Origin: a virus
Strand: one strand, 5' to 3'
IMG/VR virus record: IMGVR_UViG_3300044712_001188
Location: 1-36,147 of that record
Length of the DNA stretch: 36,147 nt
Positions within the stretch are counted from its first letter, which is position 1. Every line of letters starts with the position of its first letter. The notes below the pieces were generated by a model. It was given only the letters and a program-made list of their open reading frames with translations. It did no database searches and was not told the DNA's origin. Made by a program: the position numbers and the translations under genes. Below, in pieces: positions 35,510-36,147 of this stretch.

Positions 35510-35922
35510 GCGAAGCGGCGACCGTCAACCAGATCACCCTCACCACTCGGGGGCAGGTCCTCGACTTCCTCAGTGCCCGGCCCGACCCGGACGAGCTCAT
35601 CACCTGGACCTGCCCGGAATGTCACGCAGTCAACAGCGGGACCTATCACAGCCACATCACCCGGTGCGGCTCTTGCGGCCGGGGACATTTCCCGGCCATT
35701 CCCCTGCCGATCGTGGGGGACGCTAAGATCAGCGTGAAACGAGCCTTCATGAACGACCGGCTCACCCAGATCGCGGACAACATCACAGAGGCGGAGGACG
35801 AGATCCGGAGTCTTGAAAGCCAAATCGAAGATCAGGGACGGTATATCAGGAGATGGAAGGAAGAGCAGGAAGACCTGAAAAAGGAATTATGGCTGGACAG
35901 GGTAAGCACGGGGGATGCATGA
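35506..35922 (+). CDS. Zinc-ribbon protein with coiled coil, 138 aa
   Basis: TTG 35506 overlaps the previous stop. CPEC and CGSC pairs (about residues 36-57) form a zinc ribbon, with two His between. Residues 85-130 are a coiled coil (DRLTQIADNITEAEDEIRSL, 'ESQIEDQGRYIRRWKEEQED'). Likely a DNA- or protein-binding adaptor. It ends in ATGA overlap with the radical SAM gene. Confidence 0.7.
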   Translation: MSEAATVNQITLTTRGQVLDFLSARPDPDELITWTCPECHAVNSGTYHSHITRCGSCGRGHFPAIPLPIVGDAKISVKRAFMNDRLTQIADNITEAEDEIRSLESQIEDQGRYIRRWKEEQEDLKKELWLDRVSTGDA

Positions 35923-36147
35923 GGATCATCTACGAGCCCCGCGGCCGTGCCCTGGAGTATGCCCCCCTTGCTGCCAGCGGGTACCGCAACTGCAATCACG
36001 GCTGCCGGTACTGCTTCAATCCCCTCGCCCTGCACTGCACGGCCGAGAACTTCCGGAAGCCCGCGGTCCGGCAGGGCGTCCTCGCCCTCTTCGAGAAAGA
36101 CTGCAAGGAGCTCGCGGCCGCGGGAGACCAGCGGGAGATCCTGCTGA
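35919..36147 (+). CDS. Radical SAM protein, SplB-like (N-terminal part)
   Basis: ATG 35919 overlaps the previous stop. The frame runs out of the window and continues at base 1 on the circle; bases 36021-36147 duplicate 1-127. The CNHGCRYCFNP motif (Cys25, Cys29, Cys32) is the CxxxCxxC site for the 4Fe-4S cluster. The joined product is 260 aa; see the entry at 1-681 for the rest. Confidence 0.85.
   Translation, partial: MRIIYEPRGRALEYAPLAASGYRNCNHGCRYCFNPLALHCTAENFRKPAVRQGVLALFEKDCKELAAAGDQREILL
36021..36147. repeat. Right copy of 127-bp contig-closing repeat
   Basis: Identical to bases 1-127 and in the same reading frame of the radical SAM gene. Marks completeness of the circular map (36,020 bp unit). 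Confidence 0.95.

Noticed and set aside
35219-35922. HicAB or similar toxin-antitoxin pair
   Set aside because: The neighbour of the HicB-like gene is a zinc-ribbon coiled-coil protein, not a HicA toxin; no small dsRBD-like toxin is nearby.
1-36147. CRISPR array, insertion sequence or restriction system
   Set aside because: No regularly spaced repeats, transposase motifs or methyltransferase/endonuclease signatures were found on either strand.

Overview
This window is a complete genome of a tailed archaeal virus (Caudoviricetes, siphovirus-type gene order), or the circular form of its provirus. The last 127 bases (36021-36147) repeat the first 127 exactly. That is the signature of a circular or terminally permuted contig closed with a 127-base overlap, so the unit genome is 36,020 bp and one gene (a radical SAM protein) crosses the join. 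The archaeal assignment rests on a sliding clamp of the PCNA type, tRNAs without encoded CCA, TATA-type promoters about 25 bp upstream of predicted (often leaderless) starts, a tyrosine integrase with a zinc-ribbon tail, AbrB-like and ribbon-helix-helix regulators, and GC-rich genes with GGAGG ribosome sites. The absence of a pseudomurein endopeptidase and the overall style suggest a Methanomicrobiales host such as Methanoregula or Methanoculleus. That host call is an inference.

Layout. About 0.7-3.5 kb: small early-type genes chained by ATGA/GTGA overlaps, several of them cysteine-rich. 3.6-4.7 kb: two proteins of unknown role. 4.74-5.17 kb: a mostly non-coding stretch ending in an initiator-tRNA-like gene that touches the next reading frame. 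5.2-24.3 kb: the virion module. It runs small and large terminase, portal, MuF-like head protein, protease with scaffold, decoration protein, HK97-type major capsid protein, connector and neck proteins, tail tube, a -1 frameshifted tail-assembly chaperone, a short tape measure, distal tail protein, hub, and three tandem collar-domain fibres. A poly-T/poly-A terminator at 24.32 kb separates this from a minus-strand unit: tRNA-Leu(CAG), an Excalibur lipoprotein and a one-helix membrane protein. 25.2-26.3 kb: integrase. 26.4-27.0 kb: two divergent ribbon-helix-helix regulators around an operator-like intergenic region. 27.0-36.0 kb: the early and replication region, with an AbrB-like protein, a tandem OB-like protein, an ASCH-like protein, an antirepressor, PCNA, a HicB-like protein, zinc-ribbon proteins and the radical SAM protein.

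How it works together (inference). The virus brings a clamp and perhaps a single-strand binding protein but no polymerase, helicase or primase, so it must recruit the host replisome. Integrase, divergent repressors and an antirepressor imply a temperate cycle. The minus-strand lipoprotein unit looks like provirus-expressed cargo.

Most notable: two tRNA or tRNA-like genes each end 3-4 nt before the start codon of a small protein; a textbook A AAA AAC slippery site with a downstream hairpin; and three genes whose only well-placed starts are near-cognate ACG or CTG codons. No lysis enzyme can be recognised.
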